NCBI GenBank assembly: GCA_910576555.1
Contig: CAJTIY010000003.1
Coordinates: 124,001 to 188,000, forward strand
Direction of reading: 5' to 3'
Length of the DNA: 64,000 bases
Source: an uncultured Alistipes sp.
Lineage (GTDB): Bacteria; Bacteroidota; Bacteroidia; Bacteroidales; Rikenellaceae
The translations under genes were made by a program, and so were the position numbers. Below the pieces are notes generated by a model. The model was not told the origin of the DNA. It was given only the letters and a program-made list of their open reading frames with translations, and ran no database searches. Below are positions 50,402-57,424 of the stretch, one piece after another. The first letter of the stretch is position 1. Each line of letters starts with the position of its first letter.

Positions 50402-50433
50402 TTTGCATCGGTCGCGTAAAATCGCTATATTTG
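50402..50433 (+). promoter_or_regulatory. Promoter of the DUF2867 gene
   Basis: -33 TTTG at 50402-50405 and -7 TATATTTG at 50426-50433, exactly 20 bp apart. Confidence 0.85.
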
Positions 50434-50467
50434 GTTCGCAAGGAGGCCGGCCGGTGGCGATTGCGGG

Positions 50468-50920
50468 ATGGAGGCTGCGCCGGATCCGATGTCGATACGT
50501 ATGGAAAAGATGGATTATAGCGACGATTACGCCGTTGTGTATCGCGGCGGTGAGCCGATGCGGCCCGAGGAGTTGCTGGCGTCGCTCGCTTCGGACCACC
50601 CTGCGTGGGTCCGTGCCCTGTTTCGGATCCGCGACCGGTTGGCCGCGAAGCGGGGCCTGAAACCGGGCGGCAGATTCGCCGATCGGGTCGTGGAACGTAC
50701 GGACGACCGGATCGTCGTGGAGAAGGACGACAGCCATCTGTTTCTCCGTATCGTGCTCTACTGCACTGCGCAGGAGGAGGGGCGCCAGCGCGTCGGGATC
50801 GCGACTTCGGTCGTCTTCCGTAACCGCACGGGACGCCTCTATTTCCGGCTCGTGAAGCCGTTTCACGGCCTGCTGTGCCGTAAGGCTTTGAAGCGCGCGG
50901 TGCGCCGCCACGAAAGATGA
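50468..50920 (+). CDS. DUF2867 family protein
   Basis: Up to 150 residues. The pattern SDHPAWVRALFRIRDRLAAKRGLK at about 42-65, followed by strands RIVVEKDDSHLFLRIVLYC and VGIATSVVFRNRTGRLYFRLVKPFHGLLCRKALKRAV, is how I remember DUF2867 proteins in Bacteroidota. The fold is probably START/SRPBCC-like, so ligand binding is plausible, but no activity is known. Starts at 50468, 50489 and 50501 are all possible; the region before DYSDDYAVVY is poorly conserved in character. It is a single-gene unit behind a consensus promoter. Confidence 0.78.
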   Translation: MEAAPDPMSIRMEKMDYSDDYAVVYRGGEPMRPEELLASLASDHPAWVRALFRIRDRLAAKRGLKPGGRFADRVVERTDDRIVVEKDDSHLFLRIVLYCTAQEEGRQRVGIATSVVFRNRTGRLYFRLVKPFHGLLCRKALKRAVRRHER

Positions 50921-51013
50921 TCGGCCGCCGCGCCGTGCGTCGGCACGCCTGCCGGTCGGTGTAATGAGCGTTTAACCAGTGAATACGAACCGATATGATC
51001 CGATCGATCGTTT

Positions 51014-52285
51014 TTGTTTTTGCCTGCCTGCGGCGGCAAGTCATGCGGCACCCTTCGTCGGGGTCGCGCACGCGGCGCACCGAGGTGCGGATTTCTTCGG
51101 AGGCGGCGCGCCGATCGTTGCGACGGGGCGGATCCCGCGCTCCTCGCTGCGGCATGCGCCGACGTAGCGTCGAAAGCGACGGATGCCGGTGCTGCGAAGC
51201 CGGCGGGCGGCCTCGATGCGGATGCCGCCGAACCCGATGACGGGACGCGGCCTGCGTCGTTCTGCGGCGGCGATCGGCTGACCTTCACCCGCTGGGTGCT
51301 GGACCGGATGGAGTTTCCCGTCTCCTGTTACGAGGCGGGCGAGGTTGCCCACGTGCGGCTCGGGTTTACGGTGGGCCGCAACGGACGGCCGAAGAAGGTC
51401 GTCCCTTACGCCTCCGATGTGCGCTTCGCCGATCGGGTCCTCGTGGCGGTTGCGGCGTCGCCCGACTGGCAGCCGGCGCTGCGCGAAGGACGGTCCCGGG
51501 AGGAGATCGTGTCGCTCGTGCTGCGCATCCGGCTGGTCGACACGGCTCCGGAGGGTGCCGAACCCCGCTTGCGGGCGGAGGACCATACGGTCTACCTCCG
51601 GGCCGATACGATGCCGACCTACCGGGGCGGCGGTCCCGACCGCTGGCTTGCGGAGCTGAAGGAGCGCGAGCGGGGCGAAGGCCGTTATATTGTCGGCCTC
51701 GCGATCGAACGGGACGGCTCGGTGGGGGAGACGATCGTGTATGATACGGACGATACCACATACGTCGCGGCGATCGAACGCATCGTAACGGAGATGCCGC
51801 GCTGGACACCGGCCGTGCTGCAGGGCGAGCCCGTGCGCTTTTCCGTGATGTTCCCCGTGGGGCTCGACCGGTCGGGTGCCGCGGAGCTCGCCGAGCTGGA
51901 GGAGGGGACCTACAGCGTGCCGATGGTCGCACCGAAATTCGGCGGCGGAGGTCTGCCCGAATTCCGGCAGTGGCTGATGCGGCACATCCGTTATCCCGAA
52001 CGGGCGATGCGTTACGGCATCGAGGGGCGTATGCTCGTCGATTTCGTCGTGGAGCGCGACGGGAGGATGGATCGGATCGTGATCCGCGAGTCGCCGCATC
52101 CGGATCTCGCCGCCGTCGCGTGGGAGGCGCTTCGCGAAGCGCCCCATTGGGAGCCGGCGCGGATCGGCGGACGGACCGTCCGCGTGAAATATACGCTGCC
52201 CGTGCTGTTTTCCGTCCCGGCGATGCCCGTGCAGCAGCCGGACGAAGATCGGCGTACGTGGCAGCTGAACCGCCCGAAATTGTGA
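51014..52285 (+). CDS. Protein with repeated TonB C-terminal-like domains; 5' end probably frameshifted
   Basis: 423 residues from the first ATG in this frame. From about residue 85 there are three similar blocks: FTVGRNGRPKKVVPYASDV ... PDWQPALREGR; LAIERDGSVGETIVYDTDD ... PRWTPAVLQGEPVRFSVMFPV; and FVVERDGRMDRIVIRESPH ... PHWEPARIGGRTVRVKYTLPV. The last is a typical TonB_C domain. The first 40 residues in this frame (CGGKSCGTLRRGRARGAPRC) are not protein-like. A better N-terminus is split over the other frames: MIRSIVFVFACL at 50995, then PAAASHAAPFVGVAHAAH. Two one-base deletions would join them. It is probably a periplasmic TonB-like protein. Confidence 0.72.
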   Translation: MFLPACGGKSCGTLRRGRARGAPRCGFLRRRRADRCDGADPALLAAACADVASKATDAGAAKPAGGLDADAAEPDDGTRPASFCGGDRLTFTRWVLDRMEFPVSCYEAGEVAHVRLGFTVGRNGRPKKVVPYASDVRFADRVLVAVAASPDWQPALREGRSREEIVSLVLRIRLVDTAPEGAEPRLRAEDHTVYLRADTMPTYRGGGPDRWLAELKERERGEGRYIVGLAIERDGSVGETIVYDTDDTTYVAAIERIVTEMPRWTPAVLQGEPVRFSVMFPVGLDRSGAAELAELEEGTYSVPMVAPKFGGGGLPEFRQWLMRHIRYPERAMRYGIEGRMLVDFVVERDGRMDRIVIRESPHPDLAAVAWEALREAPHWEPARIGGRTVRVKYTLPVLFSVPAMPVQQPDEDRRTWQLNRPKL

Positions 52286-52296
52286 CGACGCGTCCG

Positions 52297-52346
52297 AAAA
52301 GCCCCTTTGCGAGCGCTCGGCTCGGGCCGTTGTGCAGAGGGGCTTC
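52297..52346 (+). terminator. Hairpin after the TonB-domain gene
   Basis: AAGCCCCTTTGC pairs with GCAGAGGGGCTT (one G-U) around a GC-rich loop; the T tract is weak. Confidence 0.55.
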
Positions 52347-52472
52347 CGCTGCGGCGCTGCGGCGGGGCCGTCCGTCGCCGCGGAGAGGCGTCGCATGAAT
52401 CGCTTCTTGCGGCGATGCGTGCGCTGTCGGTCGACCGCCGACGGCAGGCTTCGTATTTCTTCAATTAATCCC

Positions 52473-52480
52473 TATCTTTG
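52473..52480 (+). promoter_or_regulatory. -7 box TATCTTTG of the DUF3592-like gene
   Basis: Perfect consensus; only 6 bases separate it from the ATG, the shortest distance in the window. TTCG at the -33 position. Confidence 0.7.
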
Positions 52481-52486
52481 CGCATC

Positions 52487-52909
52487 ATGTTCCGAAAACC
52501 GATCCGTATACTCGTCGCGGCGCTGCTCGCCGCATTGGCCGCGGGGCTGCTCTACGCCTATCTGGTCTCCGACCGCCTGACGCGCGAGGGGGTCGAAGCA
52601 AGGGCCGTGGTCACGCGCGTCTATACGCGCGAGGAGACCCGCACGCGCCGCGGTACGGCCCGCCGTCCCCGCTACGAGAAGGTGACGGTCCACTACCTCG
52701 ACTACCGCCTCACAGTCGACGGCCGCGATTACGACGACCGCATCCGCCGTTACGGCAACCTCATGACTGCCCGCGCGGGCGACTCGCTGCTCGTGCGCTA
52801 CCTGCCCGACAATCCGGCCGTGCACCGCATCGTACGCGACGCGGAGGGCGATTACCGGATCACGAGGACCGTGCGCGCACGCCGTGCGGCGCCGCGCAGC
52901 GGGCGATAG
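52487..52909 (+). CDS. DUF3592-like single-span membrane protein
   Basis: 140 residues. One N-terminal helix (IRILVAALLAALAAGLLYAYLV) is followed by an extracytoplasmic beta domain of about 105 residues with VEARAVVTRVYTREETRTRRGT, YEKVTVHYLDYRLTVDGRDY and GDSLLVRYLPDNPAVHRIV. The last segment (SLLVRYLPDNP) is characteristic of DUF3592 proteins, which have no known activity. The tail is basic. The start at 52487 is the only ATG after the promoter, so the message should be leaderless. Confidence 0.8.
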   Translation: MFRKPIRILVAALLAALAAGLLYAYLVSDRLTREGVEARAVVTRVYTREETRTRRGTARRPRYEKVTVHYLDYRLTVDGRDYDDRIRRYGNLMTARAGDSLLVRYLPDNPAVHRIVRDAEGDYRITRTVRARRAAPRSGR

Positions 52910-52961
52910 GGCCGCAGATGCGATTTTTTCGACGCTGTGCCGTAATTTTCTGCGACCCAAC

Positions 52962-52991
52962 TTGTGGTGTGGAAAATTTTTCGTACCTTTG
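52962..52991 (+). promoter_or_regulatory. Promoter of the rplM-rpsI operon
   Basis: -33 TTG at 52962-52964 and -7 TACCTTTG at 52984-52991, 19 bp apart. Confidence 0.8.
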
Positions 52992-53044
52992 CGCACCCGC
53001 AAAGTGCGGGAAACGGATTACAAACAAGTTAAATTAAACGTACA

Positions 53045-53500
53045 GTGGATTCATTAAGCTACAAGACCATCTCGGCGAAAGCCTCGACGGTGACCAAGGA
53101 ATGGGTCGTCATCGACGCTACGAACGAGGTATTGGGACGTCTTGCGTCGCAGGTCGCGAAGATCCTCCGAGGCAAGAACAAGCCCAGCTACACGCCCCAC
53201 GTCGACTGCGGTGACTATGTCATCGTGATCAACGCGGAGAAGGTGAAGCTCACGGGCAAAAAGATGACCGACAAGGTCTACACGCGTCACACGGGCTACC
53301 CCGGCGGCCAGCGTTTCGCTACGCCCGCCGATTATCTGGCCAAGAAACCGACCTTCCTCATCGAGAAGGCCGTGAAGGGCATGCTGCCCAAGACCCGTCT
53401 CGGCGAGCACCTGCTCACCAATCTGAAGGTTTATGCCGGCCCGGAGCATCCGCATGCCGCACAGACCCCCAAGACGATTAAGTTGAACGAGATTAAGTAA
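53045..53500 (+). CDS. rplM: Large ribosomal subunit protein uL13
   Basis: A 151-residue ribosomal protein L13. Start MDSLSYKTISAKASTVTKEWVVIDATNEVLGRLASQVAKIL agrees with Bacteroidales homologues, so the start codon is GTG at 53045. HVDCGDYVIVINAEKVKLTGKK at about 57-78 and HTGYPGGQR are conserved. It is an early-assembly 50S protein. rpsI follows 5 bases later, the universal rplM-rpsI pair. Confidence 0.98.
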   Translation: MDSLSYKTISAKASTVTKEWVVIDATNEVLGRLASQVAKILRGKNKPSYTPHVDCGDYVIVINAEKVKLTGKKMTDKVYTRHTGYPGGQRFATPADYLAKKPTFLIEKAVKGMLPKTRLGEHLLTNLKVYAGPEHPHAAQTPKTIKLNEIK

Positions 53501-53505
53501 GAGTT

Positions 53506-53892
53506 ATGGAAGTTGTAAACACCGTAGGTCGCCGCAAGGCCGCTGTGGCTCGCGTATTCGTGAAGCCGGGCAAGGGTCAGATTACAATCAACCACAAGGA
53601 GCTTGCAGTCTATTTCCCGCTCGAAATTCTCCAGTATCAGGTGAAGCAGCCGCTGCTGGCCACCAACACCGCCGAGAATTACGATATCACCATCAACCTC
53701 GATGGCGGTGGTATCAAGGGACAGGCCGAAGCCGCTCGTCTGGGTATCGCACGCGCGCTGTGCGAGATCGACGCCGAGATGCGTCCGACCCTCAAGAAGG
53801 CCGGATTCCTCACGCGCGATCCCCGCGAGGTTGAGCGTAAGAAGCCCGGTCAGCCCGGAGCACGTCGCAAGTTCCAGTTCAGCAAGCGTTAA
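53506..53892 (+). CDS. rpsI: Small ribosomal subunit protein uS9
   Basis: A 128-residue S9. It starts VVNTVGRRKAAVARVFVKPGKG, has GGGIKGQAEAARLGIARAL at about 66-84, and ends with the basic tail RKKPGQPGARRKFQFSKR, whose last Arg reaches the P-site tRNA. It is co-transcribed with rplM. Confidence 0.98.
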   Translation: MEVVNTVGRRKAAVARVFVKPGKGQITINHKELAVYFPLEILQYQVKQPLLATNTAENYDITINLDGGGIKGQAEAARLGIARALCEIDAEMRPTLKKAGFLTRDPREVERKKPGQPGARRKFQFSKR

Positions 53893-54068
53893 TTCGCGCG
53901 CGACCGGATTTTTCGGCAAGCACGGCGGGAGTTCAAATCGGAGAGACTACCTTATATATATTGCGTATTACTTTCGGATTGCTCCGCCGCGGAAAACCTG
54001 CGGGACCGGCCCGGCCGCTACCCGACGGGTTGAAGAACAGAGAATTTAATCAAACACATTGAACGAAA
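53893..54068 (+). promoter_or_regulatory. Leader region of rpsB-tsf
   Basis: About 175 bases without a gene. A candidate -7 box TACTTTCG (53969-53976) lies in an AT-rich patch, followed by GC-rich sequence that could fold. Autoregulation by S2 is known for rpsB leaders elsewhere; I cannot confirm a structure here. Confidence 0.4.
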
Positions 54069-54923
54069 ATGTCACGTACAGATTTTAATACGTTATTGGA
54101 AGCCGGTGCGCACTTCGGTCACCTGAAGCGCAAATGGAACCCGAAAATGGCTCCTTACATCTTCATGGAGAAGAACGGCATCCACATCATCGACCTGCAC
54201 AAAACCGTGCTGAAGATCGACGAGGCCGCCGCAGCCCTCAAGCAGATCGCCAAGAGTGGTCGCCGCGTGCTGTTCGTCGCCACGAAGAAGCAGGCCAAAG
54301 AGATCGTTGCCGAAAAGGTGGCAGCCGTCGGCATGCCCTACGTCACCGAGCGTTGGGCCGGCGGTATGTTGACCAACTTCCCGACCATCCGTAAAGCCGT
54401 CAAGAAGATGACGACCATCGATAAGATGACCGCCGACGGCACGTTCGATAACTTCTCCAAGCGCGAGAAGCTCCAGATCGCTCGTCAGCGTGCGAAACTC
54501 GAGAAGAACCTCGGTTCGATCGCCGACCTGACGCGTCTTCCGGCCGCTCTGTTCGTCGTCGACGTGCAGAAGGAGGCCAACGCCGTAAAAGAGGCGAAGC
54601 GTTTGAGCATCCCCGTATTCGCAATGGTAGACACTTGTTGTGATCCGACCGACATTGATTACGTTATCCCTGCGAATGACGATGCTGCCAAATCGATCGC
54701 CGTGGTCGTAGAGGCCGTCTGCGCCGCTATCGCCGAAGGCTCGGAGGAGCGCAAGCTCGAGAAGGAGAAGGAGGCGCAGGAGGCCGAAGCCGAAGCGCCC
54801 GTGAAGAAGGAGGGCAAGCCCCGCATCAAGAAGGCCGTGAAGGCCGGCTTCGATGCCGAGGAGGAGACGCTCAAGGAGGTCGTCGCAGCCGTCGAGGCTC
54901 CGGCCGCCGAGGTAGCCGAATAA
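54069..54923 (+). CDS. rpsB: Small ribosomal subunit protein uS2
   Basis: A 284-residue S2. Conserved GAHFGHLKRKWNPKMAPYIF is at about 12-31, and ERWAGGMLTNFPTI near 94-107. The signature VDVQKEANAVKEAKRLSIPVFAMVDTCCDP near 161-190 is followed by IPANDDAAKSI. The C-terminal 55 residues are charged and repetitive (EERKLEKEKEAQEAEAEAPVKKEG), an extension common in Bacteroidota. It is co-transcribed with tsf, 50 bases downstream. Confidence 0.98.
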   Translation: MSRTDFNTLLEAGAHFGHLKRKWNPKMAPYIFMEKNGIHIIDLHKTVLKIDEAAAALKQIAKSGRRVLFVATKKQAKEIVAEKVAAVGMPYVTERWAGGMLTNFPTIRKAVKKMTTIDKMTADGTFDNFSKREKLQIARQRAKLEKNLGSIADLTRLPAALFVVDVQKEANAVKEAKRLSIPVFAMVDTCCDPTDIDYVIPANDDAAKSIAVVVEAVCAAIAEGSEERKLEKEKEAQEAEAEAPVKKEGKPRIKKAVKAGFDAEEETLKEVVAAVEAPAAEVAE

Positions 54924-54973
54924 CCCCGCACTCCGTCAAGAGAAGTTATTAACAACGTAAAATCGATACAATC

Positions 54974-55804
54974 ATGGAAATCAAAGCAGCTGATGTGATG
55001 AAGCTCCGCAAGATGACCGGCGCCGGTATGATGGACTGCAAGAAGGCCCTCATCGAGGCTGAAGGCGACTATGCGCGTGCTCAGGACATTATCCGCGAGA
55101 AGGGCAAGCTCGTCGTGGCGAAGCGTGCCGACCGTACGGCTACCGAGGGTGTCGTCGTGACGAAGATCGTAGGTTCGAAGGCCTACATTCTCTGCCTCGC
55201 TTGCGAGACCGACTTCGTGGCGCAGAACGCCGAGTATGCGGCTTCGGCCAATGCCATGCTGGAGGTTGCCGTTGCGGCCGATGCCGCCGACCGCGATGCT
55301 CTGCTGGCTACGAAGAACGCCGAAGGCCACACCGTCGAGGAGATGGTGACCGAGAAGTCGGGCCAGACGGGCGAGAAGATCGAGTTGGCCTACTACGCCC
55401 GCATCGAGGCTCCCTACTGCGCCGCTTACGTGCACTTCAACAAGAAGCTGGGTACGATCCTCGGTTTCAGCAAGGAGGTTCCGGCCGAGGTGGCTCACAC
55501 CGTCGCCATGCAGGCTACGGCTATGGCTCCCGTTTCGATCTCGGAGGCCGATTGCCCCGCCGAGGTCGTCGAGCACGAGCGCAAGATCGCCGTCGAGGCC
55601 ATGAAGCAGGATCCCAAGAACGCCAACAAGCCGGAGGCTATTCTGGAGAAGATCGCCGAGGGTAAGATGCGCAAGTTCTTCGAGGAGAACACGCTGCTCA
55701 ACCAGCTGGTGGTAGGCGAGAAGGAGACGATCGCCGAGTTCATCCACAAGGCCGACAAGGAGGCTACGGTCGTAGCTTACAAGCGGTTCGCGCTGGGCGA
55801 GTAA
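54974..55804 (+). CDS. tsf: Elongation factor Ts
   Basis: A 276-residue guanine-nucleotide exchange factor for EF-Tu. The N-terminal UBA-like part KLRKMTGAGMMDCKKALIEAEGD at about 11-33 and the core motif ACETDFVAQNAEYAASANAML at about 76-96 with TDFV are conserved. The C-terminal part includes QDPKNANKPEAILEKIAEGKMRKFFEENTLLNQ near 214-246. It is the last gene of the unit; a strong terminator follows. Confidence 0.98.
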   Translation: MEIKAADVMKLRKMTGAGMMDCKKALIEAEGDYARAQDIIREKGKLVVAKRADRTATEGVVVTKIVGSKAYILCLACETDFVAQNAEYAASANAMLEVAVAADAADRDALLATKNAEGHTVEEMVTEKSGQTGEKIELAYYARIEAPYCAAYVHFNKKLGTILGFSKEVPAEVAHTVAMQATAMAPVSISEADCPAEVVEHERKIAVEAMKQDPKNANKPEAILEKIAEGKMRKFFEENTLLNQLVVGEKETIAEFIHKADKEATVVAYKRFALGE

Positions 55805-55842
55805 TTTCCGGTTTCGCGCGGATTTCCGCGAATTCCGAACGG

Positions 55843-55890
55843 AGCGGATGGAAGATGCCTTTCGAGGTATCTTTCGTCCGCTTCTTTTTT
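55843..55890 (+). terminator. Terminator of rpsB-tsf
   Basis: A 17-bp stem with three G-U or C-A type positions (55843-55859 with 55866-55882), followed by TTC and T6. Confidence 0.85.
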
Positions 55891-55936
55891 GTCGGTATGC
55901 CGCAATGCCGGCCGGAGCGGTCCGGACGCAGCTGCA

Positions 55937-55982
55937 GGGTGGAGTTGCGGGGCGGGGATACAGGGGTGGAGTTGCGGGGCGG
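55937..55982 (+). repeat. Two direct copies of a 19-bp G-rich unit, 27-bp period
   Basis: GGGTGGAGTTGCGGGGCGG occurs at 55937-55955 and 55964-55982. It lies between the tsf terminator and the end of the minus-strand peptidase-like gene. Confidence 0.85.
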
Positions 55983-56021
55983 AGCGACTCGGGAGTCTTC
56001 GTTAGCGGTAGCCCGGTTCGG

Positions 56022-56543
56022 TCAGCGCAACCCCAAGTGCCATGTCGCGCGGAGCAGGAAGCGGCGCAGCCCTGAAGGCAATGCGAGCCAGAGGCGCGAC
56101 TGGATCCGCCAGCGGAGCGAACGGCACTCGATCGTGCGGCCCGTCGGGCGGACGACGCGTTCGAGCCGTGCGAGGATGTCGGCCGTGCGGCAACGCTCGG
56201 TGATGCGGTAGTTGCCGTCGCCGGCAAGCACGAAGTCGTCGCCGCAGCGACGGACGATGCGGTGGAGAATGTGGCAGTCGCCGCAGCGGAACAGCACGAC
56301 GTCGCCGCGCCGCAACGTCGGACGCATGTCGGCGATCGGCATCGGTGTCGGGTGGCCCGCACCGATGCGGGGCGTGTCCGGCTGCTGCGCGGCGGTGCGG
56401 ACGAGCGGTGCGACCACCGCCGTGTCGCGTCCGTCGCGCAGCAGGGGGCGCATGCTGTGGCCGCGCATGCGGATCTGCACTTCGCGGCCCTCGGCGAGCA
56501 GCGCTTCGACCTGTTCGAAGAAGATGCGGTTGGAGAGGCGCAT
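56022..56543 (-). CDS. S24/S26-family peptidase-like protein
   Basis: 173 residues. VQIRMRGHSMRPLLRDGRD at about 22-40 carries the signal-peptidase/LexA-type catalytic Ser (GHSMRP). RRGDVVLFRCGDCHILHRIVRRCGDDFVLAGDGN around 79-112 is the second conserved block. The Lys expected for the Ser/Lys dyad is not visible there: His-Arg stands where signal peptidases have Lys-Arg. It has no transmembrane helix. The operon suggests processing of a peptide exported by the adjacent ABC protein. The start at 56543 lies 2 bases after the kinase-like gene stop; an open frame further upstream is shadow. Confidence 0.8.
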   Translation of the reverse strand: MRLSNRIFFEQVEALLAEGREVQIRMRGHSMRPLLRDGRDTAVVAPLVRTAAQQPDTPRIGAGHPTPMPIADMRPTLRRGDVVLFRCGDCHILHRIVRRCGDDFVLAGDGNYRITERCRTADILARLERVVRPTGRTIECRSLRWRIQSRLWLALPSGLRRFLLRATWHLGLR

Positions 56544-56545
56544 GG

Positions 56546-57424
56546 TCAGCGTTCGTTTTCGGGGTAGATCGTCGCCCGGGCGAGTCGTGCGGCCGCCGCG
56601 TCGGGCAGGCAGTCGAGGCGGTAGACGGGTACGCGTGCGAGCAGGGCGGAGAGCAGGGCGTTGATGCGGTCGGCCAGCGGCTCCTCGTGCATGAACGACG
56701 GCGGGAAGGAGGGCTGCAGGGCGGTGTAAGCGAGCAGTACCGGGAGGCGGCGGATGCGGTTCTCGGGCGCCTGCGCGAGGCGCATGAAGGCACGGATGGG
56801 GTAGCGTTCGTTGCGGTAGCAGGGGGTTTTGCCGCTCCACGGCGAGCCGTAGACGAGCGCCCGGCCGTCGCGTACGGCCACCAGCGGACTGTCGTCGTTG
56901 AGCAGACCCGTGCCGGGGATGTGTTCGCGCCAAAGCCGCGTGTGGGTGCTTTTTCCGGTGCCCGATTCGCCGAGGCAGAGCACGGCACCCTCCGCATGGA
57001 CGAGTACCGAGGAGTGGATCGCCGCGACGCCGTGCGCTGCCGCACGGATGTTGAAGGCCATCCAGAGCCCGAACCGGAAGAGGGCCGGATCGTCGTCGGG
57101 TGCGGCATCGGTGACGACGAGGGGCGTATGGTCGCCGATGTCGAGCCGCACGCGGCGCTCCGTGCCGCGCACGGTCATCTCGAAGAGATAGCCGCCGTCG
57201 CAGCGCGTGAGCCGGCAGTCGGCATCGGCGTCGGGAAAGTCGAAGCGGTCGATCGTGCGGAGCGTCTCTTCCGCGTAGGAGGCGATCGTACCTGTCCGCA
57301 CCTCCAGCAGCGGCGCCGCGAGGTGCTGCGAGGTGCGGAAGGGCGCGAGGCCCGGGAAAACGAGATGGGGCTCCGTGAGCCGGACGCCGAGGTCGGCGAT
57401 CGTATAGTCTTGCGTGCAGGTCAT
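56546..57424 (-). CDS. HPr kinase-like P-loop protein
   Basis: 292 residues. An N-terminal beta domain (about 1-115) precedes a P-loop kinase domain. Walker A LCLGESGTGKSTHTRLW is at about 149-165. LLNDDSPLVAVRDGRALVYGSPWSGKTPCYRNERYPI around 171-207 is the HprK-type second block. It resembles the HprK-related kinases that sit in peptide-modification clusters with PqqD-like, S24/S26-like and ABC proteins, not the true HPr kinase of sugar regulation. The start overlaps the ABC gene stop by ATGA. No PqqD-like gene is present in the window. Confidence 0.83.
   Translation of the reverse strand: MTCTQDYTIADLGVRLTEPHLVFPGLAPFRTSQHLAAPLLEVRTGTIASYAEETLRTIDRFDFPDADADCRLTRCDGGYLFEMTVRGTERRVRLDIGDHTPLVVTDAAPDDDPALFRFGLWMAFNIRAAAHGVAAIHSSVLVHAEGAVLCLGESGTGKSTHTRLWREHIPGTGLLNDDSPLVAVRDGRALVYGSPWSGKTPCYRNERYPIRAFMRLAQAPENRIRRLPVLLAYTALQPSFPPSFMHEEPLADRINALLSALLARVPVYRLDCLPDAAAARLARATIYPENER

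Noticed and set aside
55855..56211. Plus-strand ORFs after tsf
   Set aside because: They start inside the terminator stem and run antisense to the peptidase-like gene.
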